Positions 24,649-32,979 of a DNA stretch of 50,009 nt are shown here, one piece after another. Source of the DNA: an uncultured Eubacteriales bacterium (GTDB lineage: Bacteria > Bacillota > Clostridia > Christensenellales > Aristaeellaceae); assembly GCA_902799465.1 (NCBI GenBank), contig CADCAS010000005.1, positions 1 through 50,009 on the forward strand, written 5' to 3'. The position numbers and the translations under genes are program-made. The stretch's first letter is position 1. Each line of letters starts with the position of its first letter. The notes under the pieces are model-generated. The model was not told the DNA's origin. It saw only the letters and a list, made by a program, of their open reading frames with translations, and made no database searches.

Positions 24649-25257
24649 ATGAGCGATTTGAACATCGTCTGCCTGGATCTGGAGGGCGTGCTGGTGCCCG
24701 AGATATGGATCGCGTTTTCGGAGGCGAGCGGCATCCCCGAGCTGCGCCGCACCACCCGCGACGAGCCGGACTACGACAAGCTGATGAAGTGGCGGCTGGG
24801 CATCCTGCGGGAGCACGGGCTGGGGCTTCGGGACATCCAGGCCACCATTGCCAAGATCGACCCGCTGCCGGGGGCCCGTGAGTTCCTGGACAAGCTGCGC
24901 GAGACCACCCAGGCGGTGATCCTCTCCGACACCTTCACCCAGTTCGCCAAGCCCCTGATGGCCAAGCTGGGCTGGCCCACGCTGCTGTGCAACGCCCTGG
25001 AGGTCGCTCCCGACGGCATGATCTCCGGCTATAAGATCCGCGTGCCCCAGTCCAAGCTCACCACCGTCAAGGCGCTCCAGTCCGCAGGGTTCGACACCAT
25101 CGCCTGCGGCGACAGCTACAACGACCTGGGCATGATCCGCCAGAGCAAGGCCGGGTTCCTCTTCCGCTCCACCGAGCAGATCAAGAAGGACAACCCCGAC
25201 CTCCAGGCCTTCGAGGAATTCGACGACCTGCTGAACGCCATCGTGGGAGCGCTTTGA
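24649..25257 (+). CDS. thrH: ThrH: phosphoserine phosphatase / homoserine phosphotransferase
   Basis: 202 residues, close to the 205 of Pseudomonas ThrH. It is a cytosolic HAD-superfamily enzyme that dephosphorylates phosphoserine and can transfer the phosphate to homoserine, linking serine and threonine synthesis. Visible motifs are CLDLEGVLVPEIW (motif I with DLE in place of DxD, typical of ThrH) at about residues 8-20, VILSDTF (motif II), a Lys region near PQSKL, and ACGDSYNDLGM (motif III/IV) at about 150. The start at 24649 has GGAGG 8 bases upstream. An ATG two codons earlier is too close to it. It is followed after 39 bases by luxS, a sensible partner in methionine/homoserine metabolism. 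Confidence 0.9.
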   Translation: MSDLNIVCLDLEGVLVPEIWIAFSEASGIPELRRTTRDEPDYDKLMKWRLGILREHGLGLRDIQATIAKIDPLPGAREFLDKLRETTQAVILSDTFTQFAKPLMAKLGWPTLLCNALEVAPDGMISGYKIRVPQSKLTTVKALQSAGFDTIACGDSYNDLGMIRQSKAGFLFRSTEQIKKDNPDLQAFEEFDDLLNAIVGAL

Positions 25258-25296
25258 GCCCAGATGTCCATACAGACCGCGAAAGGAGATATTTTC

Positions 25297-25821
25297 ATGG
25301 ACCTGATTCCCAGCTTTTCCGTCGATCACAGGGCCATCGTTCCGGGCATATTTACCAGCCGGACGGATACCGTGGGAGGCGGCACGGTCACGACCTATGA
25401 CGTGAGGCTCACGCGGCCCAACAGGGAGCCCGCCGTGGACGTGGGCGCCATGCACTCCCTGGAGCACATCATCGCGACCTATCTGCGCAACGATCCCGAC
25501 TGGAAGGACGAGATCATCTACTGGGGCCCGATGGGGTGTCTGACGGGCTTTTACCTGATCCTCAAGGGCAGCCGCCCGCCGCGGGAGATATTCGATTTGG
25601 TCCTGCGCGCCTTCCGCGCCGTGGAGGACGCCCAGACCGTTCCCGGCACGTCGCCCGAGAACTGCGGCCACTACCTCATGCACAATCTGGGCATGGCGAA
25701 GTGGTACGCGGCCCGGTTCGCGGACTACCTCGCCGCCAACGTCGACAGGCCCGAGACGTTTGAATACCCCAGGACGGAGCGGCTCGTCACCGAGGACGGA
25801 CAGCATTTCTACGATTCGTAA
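25297..25821 (+). CDS. luxS: LuxS S-ribosylhomocysteine lyase
   Basis: 174 residues. It cleaves S-ribosylhomocysteine to homocysteine and DPD, the precursor of autoinducer AI-2. The iron/zinc-binding HSLEHIIATYLR (HxxxH), the catalytic Cys in GPMGCLTGFYL, and the third metal ligand in ENCGHYLMHNLG are all visible. The residue after the catalytic Cys is Leu, where many LuxS proteins have Arg. AAGGAG at 25283-25288 fixes the start; an earlier ATG at 25264 lacks such a site. It is co-transcribed with thrH. The partner nucleosidase Pfs is not in the window. Confidence 0.96.
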   Translation: MDLIPSFSVDHRAIVPGIFTSRTDTVGGGTVTTYDVRLTRPNREPAVDVGAMHSLEHIIATYLRNDPDWKDEIIYWGPMGCLTGFYLILKGSRPPREIFDLVLRAFRAVEDAQTVPGTSPENCGHYLMHNLGMAKWYAARFADYLAANVDRPETFEYPRTERLVTEDGQHFYDS

Positions 25822-25840
25822 AACGGCCTTCCGTGGAGGC

Positions 25841-25869
25841 TTGACACGGGGCCGGAAGGGTGCTATAAT
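25841..25869 (+). promoter_or_regulatory. Consensus sigma-A promoter of the TSCPD operon
   Basis: TTGACA (25841-25846), exactly 17 bases, then TGC-TATAAT (25864-25869): perfect -35, perfect -10 and an extended TG. It predicts strong basal expression of the three genes downstream. Confidence 0.92.
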
Positions 25870-25909
25870 TAATTGTGTCCAATTTAATAAAGCACAAGGA
25901 GTTTTTGAC

Positions 25910-26176
25910 ATGCGGTATAATTATCCCACTGAGATGACGTGCAGCCAGATGATCAACTTCGATCTGGACGGCAACGTGGTTTCCAACATCGAGTTCATCG
26001 GGGGCTGCAACGGGAATCTGAAGGCCATCTCCAAGCTGGTCGACGGCTGGACGGTGGAGAAGATCGAGGAATATTTGAAGGGCAATCTGTGCGGACGCCG
26101 TCCCACCTCCTGCGCGGACCAGCTGGCCCGGGCGGTTCGCAAGGCCTATGATGAATCGCAGGTGACCGCGGGATGA
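25910..26176 (+). CDS. TSCPD domain-containing protein (TIGR03905 type)
   Basis: 88-residue cytosolic protein matching the small stand-alone TSCPD family (named from a conserved Thr-Ser-Cys-x-Asp-like motif; here PTSCADQLARAV at about 66-77). Other conserved Cys are in EMTCSQM and GGCNGNL and LCGRRP. The domain also occurs at the C-terminus of class II ribonucleotide reductases, where it is thought to help thioredoxin-linked recycling. The role of the free form is not established. AAGGAG (25896-25901) sits 8 bases before the ATG. Its stop overlaps the next gene by ATGA, implying translational coupling. Confidence 0.9.
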   Translation: MRYNYPTEMTCSQMINFDLDGNVVSNIEFIGGCNGNLKAISKLVDGWTVEKIEEYLKGNLCGRRPTSCADQLARAVRKAYDESQVTAG

Positions 26177-26577
26177 GCGTTGAGGTGCGTTATTTGAGCC
26201 GCGGCGGCAACACGAAGCGTCTGGCGGAGGCCGTGGCGAAGGCGCTGGACGTGCGGGCGAAGTCCGTGGAGGAGCCGGTGGAGGGCCGCGCGGACGTGGT
26301 GTTTCTGTGCGCCAGCGTTTACGGCGGGAGCCCGGACAAGGCGGTGCTGAACTACGTCAAGCAGAACGCCCGCGACATCGGCAGGCTGGTGGTGCTGTCC
26401 ACCTCGGCCTCCGGCAAGTCCACTCACACCCGGCTCAAGGCCGCGGCGGAGGACATGGGCGTGCAGGTGTCCGAGGCCTATTTCCACTGTCCCGGCGCGT
26501 TTCTGATGCTGCATCGGGGCAGGCCCAACGCCGAGGACTGCGCGAAGGCCGCCGCCTTCGCCAGGGCACAGCTGTGA
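26173..26577 (+). CDS. Flavodoxin-like protein
   Basis: 134 residues. A flavodoxin fold is suggested by the N-terminal YLSRGGNTKRLAEAVAKAL phosphate-binding loop, a beta-strand DVVFLCASVYGG at about 50-60 and LVVLSTSASG at about 77. These positions bind FMN in flavodoxins. The second half has AYFHCPGAFLMLHRGRPN, found in clostridial flavodoxin-family proteins. It is probably an electron carrier or redox-regulated FMN protein. It lies between a Cys-rich TSCPD protein and an OhrR-like peroxide sensor, joined by ATGA and GTGA overlaps, so a redox or thiol role is inferred. Confidence 0.82.
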   Translation: MSVEVRYLSRGGNTKRLAEAVAKALDVRAKSVEEPVEGRADVVFLCASVYGGSPDKAVLNYVKQNARDIGRLVVLSTSASGKSTHTRLKAAAEDMGVQVSEAYFHCPGAFLMLHRGRPNAEDCAKAAAFARAQL

Positions 26578-26999
26578 ATTACGACGCGCTGAAGCTGGAG
26601 AACCAGCTGTGCTTCCCGCTGTACGCCTGCGCGCGGGAGATCGTCAAGCGCTACAAGCCCTTTCTGGACGAGATCGACCTGACCTATACCCAGTACATCG
26701 CCATGATGGTGCTCTGGGAGCATCGGCAGGTCACCTCCAAGCTGCTGGGGGAGAAGCTGCGCCTGGATTCCGGCACGCTGACCCCGGTGCTGAAGAAGCT
26801 GGAGGAGAAGGGCCTGGTGGACCGCGCCCGCGATCCCCAGGACGAGCGCAACCTGGTGGTGACCCTCACCCCCAGGGGTGAGGCGCTCAGGACCGCCGCC
26901 GCCCGGGTCCCCGAGCAGATGGCGGCGTGCGTCAGCCTCGAGCCCGACGAGGCCGCGACGCTGTACAAACTCTTGTACAAGCTGCTCGGGAACAATTGA
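26574..26999 (+). CDS. OhrR-like MarR-family peroxide-sensing regulator
   Basis: 141-residue winged-helix repressor. The N-terminus LKLENQLCFPLYACAREIVK aligns closely with B. subtilis OhrR, including the sensory Cys (Cys13). The wing region LDSGTLTPVLKKLEEKGLV and RDPQDERNLVVTLTPRG is also very close. OhrR is inactivated when this Cys is oxidised by organic peroxides. Start GTG 26574 overlaps the preceding stop (GTGA). An extra Cys at about 19 is present. No ohr peroxidase gene lies nearby; instead it is the last gene of the TSCPD-flavodoxin unit. Autoregulation of the promoter at 25841 is likely but no clear operator was identified. Confidence 0.9.
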   Translation: MNYDALKLENQLCFPLYACAREIVKRYKPFLDEIDLTYTQYIAMMVLWEHRQVTSKLLGEKLRLDSGTLTPVLKKLEEKGLVDRARDPQDERNLVVTLTPRGEALRTAAARVPEQMAACVSLEPDEAATLYKLLYKLLGNN

Positions 27000-27011
27000 G
27001 TCCTTTGGTGA

Positions 27012-27054
27012 AAAGCGGAGAGAGAGGGCCGTTCAGCGCCCCGCTCTCCGCTTT
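27012..27054. terminator. Convergent hairpin terminator
   Basis: Arms AAAGCGGAGAG (27012-27022) and CTCTCCGCTTT (27044-27054) separate two convergent genes. No strong U-run follows. Confidence 0.6.
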
Positions 27055-27492
27055 CTAATGTTCTTCCCTCTTGAAAATGACCTTCTTGCTCAGGATATAG
27101 TTGAGCAGTATCACCAGCACGTTGGAGGCCAGCTTGACGCCCAGGTCCCAGATGCGGCGCAGGCCCTCGGGGATGAGCCGCGGCCCGACGATCTCCACCG
27201 CCACGTGCATGATGGCCTGGTCCATGACCCCGGTCAGCAGCCGCCCGCCCACGAAGGTCCCCAGCTCCCGGAGCATTGCGCGGCCGCGGCTGCGGCTTTG
27301 GAAGACCCAGCGCCGGTTCGTCAGATACGCCACCGCCACCGAGATCGCCCAGGCGATCACATTGGCGAGGTCGCTGTGCACCCCCAGAAGCGTGTGCAGT
27401 CCTCCGTACACCCCGATGTTCACCAGCGTGGTCACGCCCCCGAAAAACAGGTAGCTGATCTGCTCGCGGTACCTGTGAAACAGACTCTTCAA
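27055..27492 (-). CDS. GtrA family membrane protein
   Basis: 145 residues with four predicted membrane segments (about 12-32, 40-58, 75-95, 115-135). Family motifs are visible: FFGGVTTLVNIGVY near the start, AYLTNRRWVF in the middle and NYILSKKVIF near the C-terminus. GtrA proteins are thought to help flip or hand over undecaprenyl-linked sugars for decoration of cell-wall polymers. The partner glycosyltransferase is not adjacent. The start is TTG at 27492, chosen because GGAGG lies 7 bases upstream and no ATG fits. The gene is monocistronic. Confidence 0.88.
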   Translation of the reverse strand: MKSLFHRYREQISYLFFGGVTTLVNIGVYGGLHTLLGVHSDLANVIAWAISVAVAYLTNRRWVFQSRSRGRAMLRELGTFVGGRLLTGVMDQAIMHVAVEIVGPRLIPEGLRRIWDLGVKLASNVLVILLNYILSKKVIFKREEH

Positions 27493-27513
27493 GAAAAAAC
27501 CTCCAGTTTTTTC

Positions 27514-27686
27514 AATTGGGAATTGGGAATGGGGAATTGGGAATTATGAATGGCCTGGCGGCGCAGGAGTGGCAATGCGCCGCCTGCCGGGCTGACCGCG
27601 TCGTTACCAACAGCGCGCGCGGCAGCGGCCATCTTCAATTCCCAATTCCCCATTCCCCATTCCCCATTCCCAATTCTCCACTCCCC
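27514..27686. repeat. Heptad repeat element H5
   Basis: Left heptads CAATTGGGAATTGGGAATGG continue to about 27546. The core CCTGGCGGCGCAGG ... GCGCCGCCTGCCGGGC ... GCGCGGCAGCGGCCATCTT follows. Inverted heptads (AATTCCC, ATTCCCC) fill 27637-27686. Same type and orientation as 48973-49163. Confidence 0.75.
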
Positions 27687-27721
27687 CGTCAAACATTCTT
27701 CCCAATTCAGCGGCGTTTATA

Positions 27722-27730
27722 TGCTATAAT
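27722..27730 (+). promoter_or_regulatory. Extended -10 promoter of the MreB-like gene
   Basis: TGC followed by TATAAT (27725-27730) lies 22 bases upstream of the start. No good -35 is seen. Confidence 0.6.
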
Positions 27731-27752
27731 AGGGGGACGAGGTGATGGAAGT

Positions 27753-28781
27753 ATGCGTTGGGACGTGGGGATCGATCTGGGCACGCAGAACGTGCGGGTG
27801 GCGGAGCTGAAGAACGGGCCTGTGCTGGACATGCCGGCGTGCATGGCCTTCCGGGAGGGGAAGGTTTCGCCCATCTGCGCGGGAGAGATCGCCCAGCGGC
27901 TGATCGGGCGCACGTGCGAGGGGGTGTCGGTGCACTATCCGCTGTCGGACGGAGTGCTGGAGAGCAGCTTCTACGCCGAGCGGCTGTTCCACTGGCTGTT
28001 CCAGCGCTCGGACGCCCTGAAGCTGCGGCGGCACTACGGCGCGATCATCGCCTGCCAGCCCTTCGCCCGCCCGGTGCAGCGCGACGCCCTGCTGAACGCC
28101 GCCATCGAGGCCGGCGCGGCGGAGGCCCTGCTGGTGCGCTCCGACGTGGCCACGGCCCTGGGCGCGGGGCTGGACATCACCGCCCCCGAGGGCAGGCTGC
28201 TGGTGGACGTGGGCGCGGGCAAGGTGTCCGCCACGCTGTTTACATACGGGCGCGTGGCCGCCTACGGCTACCTCCCCTACGGCCTCAACCGCATCGACGA
28301 GCGCATCCGCAGCATCATGCGGGTGAAGTTCGGCTACCGCATCGGCTGGGCGGCATCGGCGGAAATCAAGCACACGCTGGGCAACGCCCTGCCCGACAAG
28401 GCCCCCAAGGACATCATCATGCACATGGTCGGCATCAGCATGGCCCAGCGCCTGCCCATGACCTTCGACGTGGAGACCCAGCCCGTGCTGGACGCCTGCG
28501 AGGACGTGGTGTCCGAGATCGCCCGGATGTGCGCCGCCGTGGTGGACGCCGCCCCCGAGGGACTGGCCGCCGACCTCAACGACGCGGGCATGGTGCTGGC
28601 CGGGGCCGGGGCCTCCATGACCGAGCTGGACCGCCGCCTGGGCCAGGCCCTGGGCATCCCCTGCCGCGTCGCCGACGCCCCCGCCACCTGCGCCGCCCGC
28701 GGCATGGCAAGGATCATCGAGGACCCCAAGCCCTGGACGGATATGATGCAGGGACGGCAGACGCGGTCGGTGTGGAGATGA
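27753..28781 (+). CDS. MreB/Mbl-like actin-fold protein
   Basis: 342 residues, the usual MreB length. Actin-fold ATP-binding motifs are visible: GIDLGTQNVRVAELKNG (phosphate 1, N-terminus), LVDVGAGKVSATLFTYG (phosphate 2, about residue 150) and MVLAGAGASMTELDRRLG (adenosine site, about 290). IGRTCEGVSVHYPLSDGVL is typical of MreB (IGRTP...RPLKDGVI). MreB filaments guide lateral wall synthesis. This copy departs from the usual motifs (GAGKVS for GGGTTE, AGAGAS for TGGGAL) and is not next to mreC or mreD, so it may be a diverged paralogue. GAGGTGAT lies 6 bases before ATG 27753. Confidence 0.85.
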   Translation: MRWDVGIDLGTQNVRVAELKNGPVLDMPACMAFREGKVSPICAGEIAQRLIGRTCEGVSVHYPLSDGVLESSFYAERLFHWLFQRSDALKLRRHYGAIIACQPFARPVQRDALLNAAIEAGAAEALLVRSDVATALGAGLDITAPEGRLLVDVGAGKVSATLFTYGRVAAYGYLPYGLNRIDERIRSIMRVKFGYRIGWAASAEIKHTLGNALPDKAPKDIIMHMVGISMAQRLPMTFDVETQPVLDACEDVVSEIARMCAAVVDAAPEGLAADLNDAGMVLAGAGASMTELDRRLGQALGIPCRVADAPATCAARGMARIIEDPKPWTDMMQGRQTRSVWR

Positions 28782-28783
28782 CA

Positions 28784-29089
28784 ATTAGGAATTGGGAATG
28801 AGGAATTAGGAATTAAAAATAGCCTGGATACGCGGGGACGGCGGCGGCTGTTTCAGGCCTCATTCGTATCTGTTTAATCCTGCCTCGATAAGCAGGGATT
28901 TGGCGGGGAGAATTAGGAATGAGGAATTAGGAATTAGGAATGAATAGCAGCTGCCGCGCGTTGTTGGAACGATCAATGGCCGCCCGCCATATATCGAAAC
29001 AATACGTACTGCCTGGCGGGCGGCGCATCACCGCTCCTACGCAGCCGAGCCATTTATAATTCCTAATTCCTCATTCCTAATTCCTCATT
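28784..29089. repeat. Heptad repeat elements H6, composite
   Basis: A first array (AATTAGGAATTGGGAATGAGG) at 28784-28815 opens an element whose right half is missing. A second array (28910-28941) begins a complete element in the opposite orientation to 48973-49163, with core CAGCTGCCGCGCG ... GTACTGCCTGGCGGGCGGCG ... CGCTCCTACGCAGCC and inverted heptads at 29057-29089. A lone GTAACTGTTCAG-type end (complement at 29119-29131) follows. The 28782-29139 gap holds nothing else. Confidence 0.7.
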
Positions 29090-29139
29090 ATCACCGCCAA
29101 CTCCCCATTTGCCGCAATACTGAACAGTTACCCTCATTC

Positions 29140-29598
29140 CTAATTTTCCCCGTCCTCGTACCGTTCCAGCGTCACGCCGCCCTCGGTGAGCATCTGGATG
29201 GAGAAGTCGTCGGGGTAGCCCTCCCGGTAGACCACGCGCTTGATGCCGGCATTGACGATCATCTTGGCGCAGAGCACGCAGGGCTGGTGGGTGCAGTACA
29301 GCGTGGCGCCGTCGATGGAGCTGCCCAGCCGCGCCGCCTGGATGATGGCGTTCTGCTCGGCGTGCACCGCGTAGCACAGCTCGTGCCGGGTGCCCGAGGG
29401 AATCCCCAGCTTCTCCCGCAGACACTCGCCCCGCTCCACGCAGGTCTTGATGCCCGCCGGGGCGCCGTTGTAGCCGGTGGTGACGATGCGCTTGTTCTTC
29501 ACGATCACCGCCCCGATCTTGCGATTGGCCTTGTAACAGCTGGCCCAGCTGGCGATGACCCCCGCCAGCTCCATGAACCGCCGATCCCATTTGTCCAT
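29140..29598 (-). CDS. Deoxycytidylate (dCMP) deaminase
   Basis: 152 residues. A zinc-dependent cytosine-nucleotide deaminase that turns dCMP into dUMP for dTTP synthesis. The zinc site is complete: [10 protein letters not shown] (HAE, about residue 80) and [13 protein letters not shown] (PCxxC, about 105). The N-terminal [20 protein letters not shown] and the Cys/His insert ([14 protein letters not shown]) are typical of dCMP deaminases and ComEB, where the insert can bind a second zinc. GAGGAGGTG precedes the start. The gene lies on the same strand as the toxin-antitoxin pair to its right, 21 bases downstream of it. Confidence 0.93.
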   Translation of the reverse strand: MDKWDRRFMELAGVIASWASCYKANRKIGAVIVKNKRIVTTGYNGAPAGIKTCVERGECLREKLGIPSGTRHELCYAVHAEQNAIIQAARLGSSIDGATLYCTHQPCVLCAKMIVNAGIKRVVYREGYPDDFSIQMLTEGGVTLERYEDGEN

Positions 29599-29619
29599 GG
29601 GGACACCTCCTCTTTCGCA

Positions 29620-29928
29620 CTATAGACTTCTTGAAACCATGTCCGAGTCGTTGATGGCGTTGTCCAGCAGGCGGCTGAGGAAGCCCGTATAGCCCTTGCC
29701 CGTGGCCTTCGCCTTTCTGAGCGTTTCCGGAGAGATGCGCAGGGAGACCACGGGCTTCTTCTGATGGCTGCGCCTGTCGCGCGCGATGGCGGCCATGCGG
29801 CTCAGCTGCTCCTCGGACAGCTCCGGGCAATCCTCGTCAAACACAATCGGCAGCGCCGCCGCCTGCTCGATCTCCTGAATATGCGCTTCTGTAGGCTTCA
29901 TGCCCTTATGAATAATCAAACTGCCCAT
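29620..29928 (-). CDS. brnA: BrnA-type antitoxin
   Basis: 102 residues. The C-terminal part (KKPVVSLRISPETLRKAKATG, then GYTGFLSRLLDNAI) is the ribbon-helix-helix DNA-binding domain of BrnA antitoxins. The N-terminal part (IIHKGMKPTEAHIQEIEQAA) binds the toxin in the family. It neutralises BrnT and represses the shared promoter. The start overlaps the end of the toxin gene by 23 bases; AAAGGAGA lies inside the toxin frame. Toxin-first order is normal for brnTA. Confidence 0.88.
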   Translation of the reverse strand: MGSLIIHKGMKPTEAHIQEIEQAAALPIVFDEDCPELSEEQLSRMAAIARDRRSHQKKPVVSLRISPETLRKAKATGKGYTGFLSRLLDNAINDSDMVSRSL

Positions 29929-30184
29929 AATACATTCTCCTTTCCGCCGGAGTGGCCATTCGGGCTGAGATCAATCTGGAGGTTTCCCCTCGTTGCGTGT
30001 AGACGACAAAGAGAACGCTCCGAACCTTGCCAATGGTGATGTACTGCAGCTCCTCCGCACTGTGCCGATCGTCGATGATTTCAATACGGTATTCGTCATC
30101 GAACACATATGCCGCGGCCTCGAGGCTGATGCCATGCTTTCTTTTGTTGATCACATTCTTGTTGTCATCCCATTCGATGCGCAT
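29906..30184 (-). CDS. brnT: BrnT-type ribonuclease toxin
   Basis: 92 residues, matching the usual length of BrnT, a RelE-like ribonuclease that blocks translation. The family signature is seen at the N-terminus (RIEWDDNKNVINKRKHGISLEAA) and in FDDEYRIEIIDDRHS and RLISARMATPAERRMY. The start at 30184 (MRIEW) has GGGGTGA 5 bases upstream; an in-frame ATG further up reads through promoter DNA. It is co-transcribed with brnA and probably autoregulated. Confidence 0.9.
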   Translation of the reverse strand: MRIEWDDNKNVINKRKHGISLEAAAYVFDDEYRIEIIDDRHSAEELQYITIGKVRSVLFVVYTQRGETSRLISARMATPAERRMYYGQFDYS

Positions 30185-30200
30185 GCTCTCACCCCAGACA

Positions 30201-30229
30201 AGTATAACACAAAGTATTACGATTGTAAA
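30201..30229 (-). promoter_or_regulatory. Promoter of brnTA
   Basis: On the minus strand TTTACA (30224-30229), a 17-base spacer and TATACT (30201-30206). The operator for BrnTA should overlap this. Confidence 0.75.
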
Positions 30230-30310
30230 GCCTGGGGTATAAATGTCGAATTTCTGCCATTGAGGCACGGGGTTTACCAATATTTAACGCTAAATAAAGG
30301 GTCTACACCC

Positions 30311-30339
30311 TTGATTTTCCCATATAAAACGGTTAAACT
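30311..30339 (+). promoter_or_regulatory. Promoter of groES-groEL
   Basis: TTGATT (30311-30316), 17 bases, TAAACT (30334-30339). It lies immediately upstream of the CIRCE operator. Confidence 0.7.
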
Positions 30340-30353
30340 ATCCTCTGCAAGGG

Positions 30354-30380
30354 TTAGCACTCGAAAATTAAGAGTGCTAA
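30354..30380 (+). promoter_or_regulatory. CIRCE operator (HrcA-binding site)
   Basis: TTAGCACTC, 9 bases, GAGTGCTAA: a perfect match to the CIRCE consensus. HrcA binds it and represses groE until heat shock. The hrcA gene is outside the window. Confidence 0.98.
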
Positions 30381-30704
<324 letters not shown>

Positions 30705-30714
30705 GACCGGGGAA

Positions 30715-30808
30715 CTCCTTCAGTCAGCCCTGCGGGCTGCCAGCTCCCTCAGGGAGGACTCCCTCAGTCAGCCCAGCGGGCTGCCAGCTCCCTCAGGGAG
30801 GGAGCCTG
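30715..30808 (+). repeat. Two tandem palindromic repeats between groES and groEL
   Basis: Copy 1 (30715-30757) and copy 2 (30759-30808) each contain CAGTCAGCCC-GGGCTGCCAG and CTCCCTCAGGGAGG hairpins. The second copy is nearly identical to the first. Similar palindromes sit inside the MITE-like elements. They fill most of the 149-base groES-groEL spacer. Confidence 0.85.
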
Positions 30809-30832
30809 TTACAAGTTCTATTCATCGTTTGA

Positions 30833-32482
<1,650 letters not shown>

Positions 32483-32518
32483 TTGCATCAGAGGCAATCG
32501 CTGCCGCGCGTAGTATTC

Positions 32519-32563
32519 GGACCCGTTGCGCCACTGATTCAAGCGCAACGGGTCCTTTCTTTT
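32519..32563 (+). terminator. Rho-independent terminator of groEL
   Basis: Stem GGACCCGTTGCGC/GCGCAACGGGTCC (32519-32531, 32543-32555) followed by TTTCTTTTA. Confidence 0.93.
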
Positions 32564-32574
32564 ATTCCGATTGT

Positions 32575-32752
32575 GTAACTATTCAGTCGCCCAGAGATGA
32601 CTCCCTCAGTCAGCCTGCGGCTGACAGCTCCCTCGGAGAGGGAGCCTGGACGGGAGCCTGGGCGGGAGCCTGAACGTGATCCCAAAAGCCTCCCTCTTTG
32701 AGGGAGGTGGGCCGCGAAGCGGGTCGGAAGGAGTCCGCGACTGGACAGTTAT
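32575..32752 (-). mobile_element. MITE-like element 2, IS66-type ends
   Basis: Ends GTAACTATTCAGTCGC (32575-32590) and GCGACTGGACAGTTAT (32737-32752). The interior is nearly the reverse complement of the copy at 228-381, with an extra GGGAGCCTGGGC-type insertion. Flanks CCGATTGT and CCGATTAG match at 6 of 8 positions, a decayed 8-bp duplication. Confidence 0.78.
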
Positions 32753-32756
32753 CCGA

Positions 32757-32891
32757 TTAGATGCTATTTCCGAGGATATTCCGGGGATGCTTGACGTGCT
32801 CCATTTCACTGGAACGCCGTCCATTTGCCGTAACTCCCCCTACTCCCTACTCCCTACTGCCTACTGCCTACTGCCTACTCCCTGCTCCCTA
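32757..32891 (-). repeat. Heptad repeat element H7
   Basis: Inverted heptads (CCTACTC, CCTACTG and similar, about eight units) lie at 32835-32891. The adjoining 32757-32834 is the inverted relative of 1741-1800 (GGATGCTTGAC, CATTTGCCG). Confidence 0.7.
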
Positions 32892-32910
32892 ATAATTGCC
32901 CGCCAAGGTC

Positions 32911-32939
32911 TTGCCTATGAAGGCATGCTATGCTATAAT
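32911..32939 (+). promoter_or_regulatory. Promoter of the LacI-like gene
   Basis: TTGCCT (32911-32916), 17 bases, TATAAT (32934-32939) with TGC extended -10. A TAACGTTA palindrome at 32942-32949 just downstream could be an operator. Confidence 0.75.
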
Positions 32940-32979
32940 GATAACGTTAAGTTAAGGAAATGCGGGGGAGGTAAGGGAC

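Noticed and set aside
25822..25862. Terminator between luxS and the TSCPD gene
   Set aside because: GGCCTTCCG and CGGAAGG can pair but the stem is short, lacks a U-run and overlaps the strong promoter.
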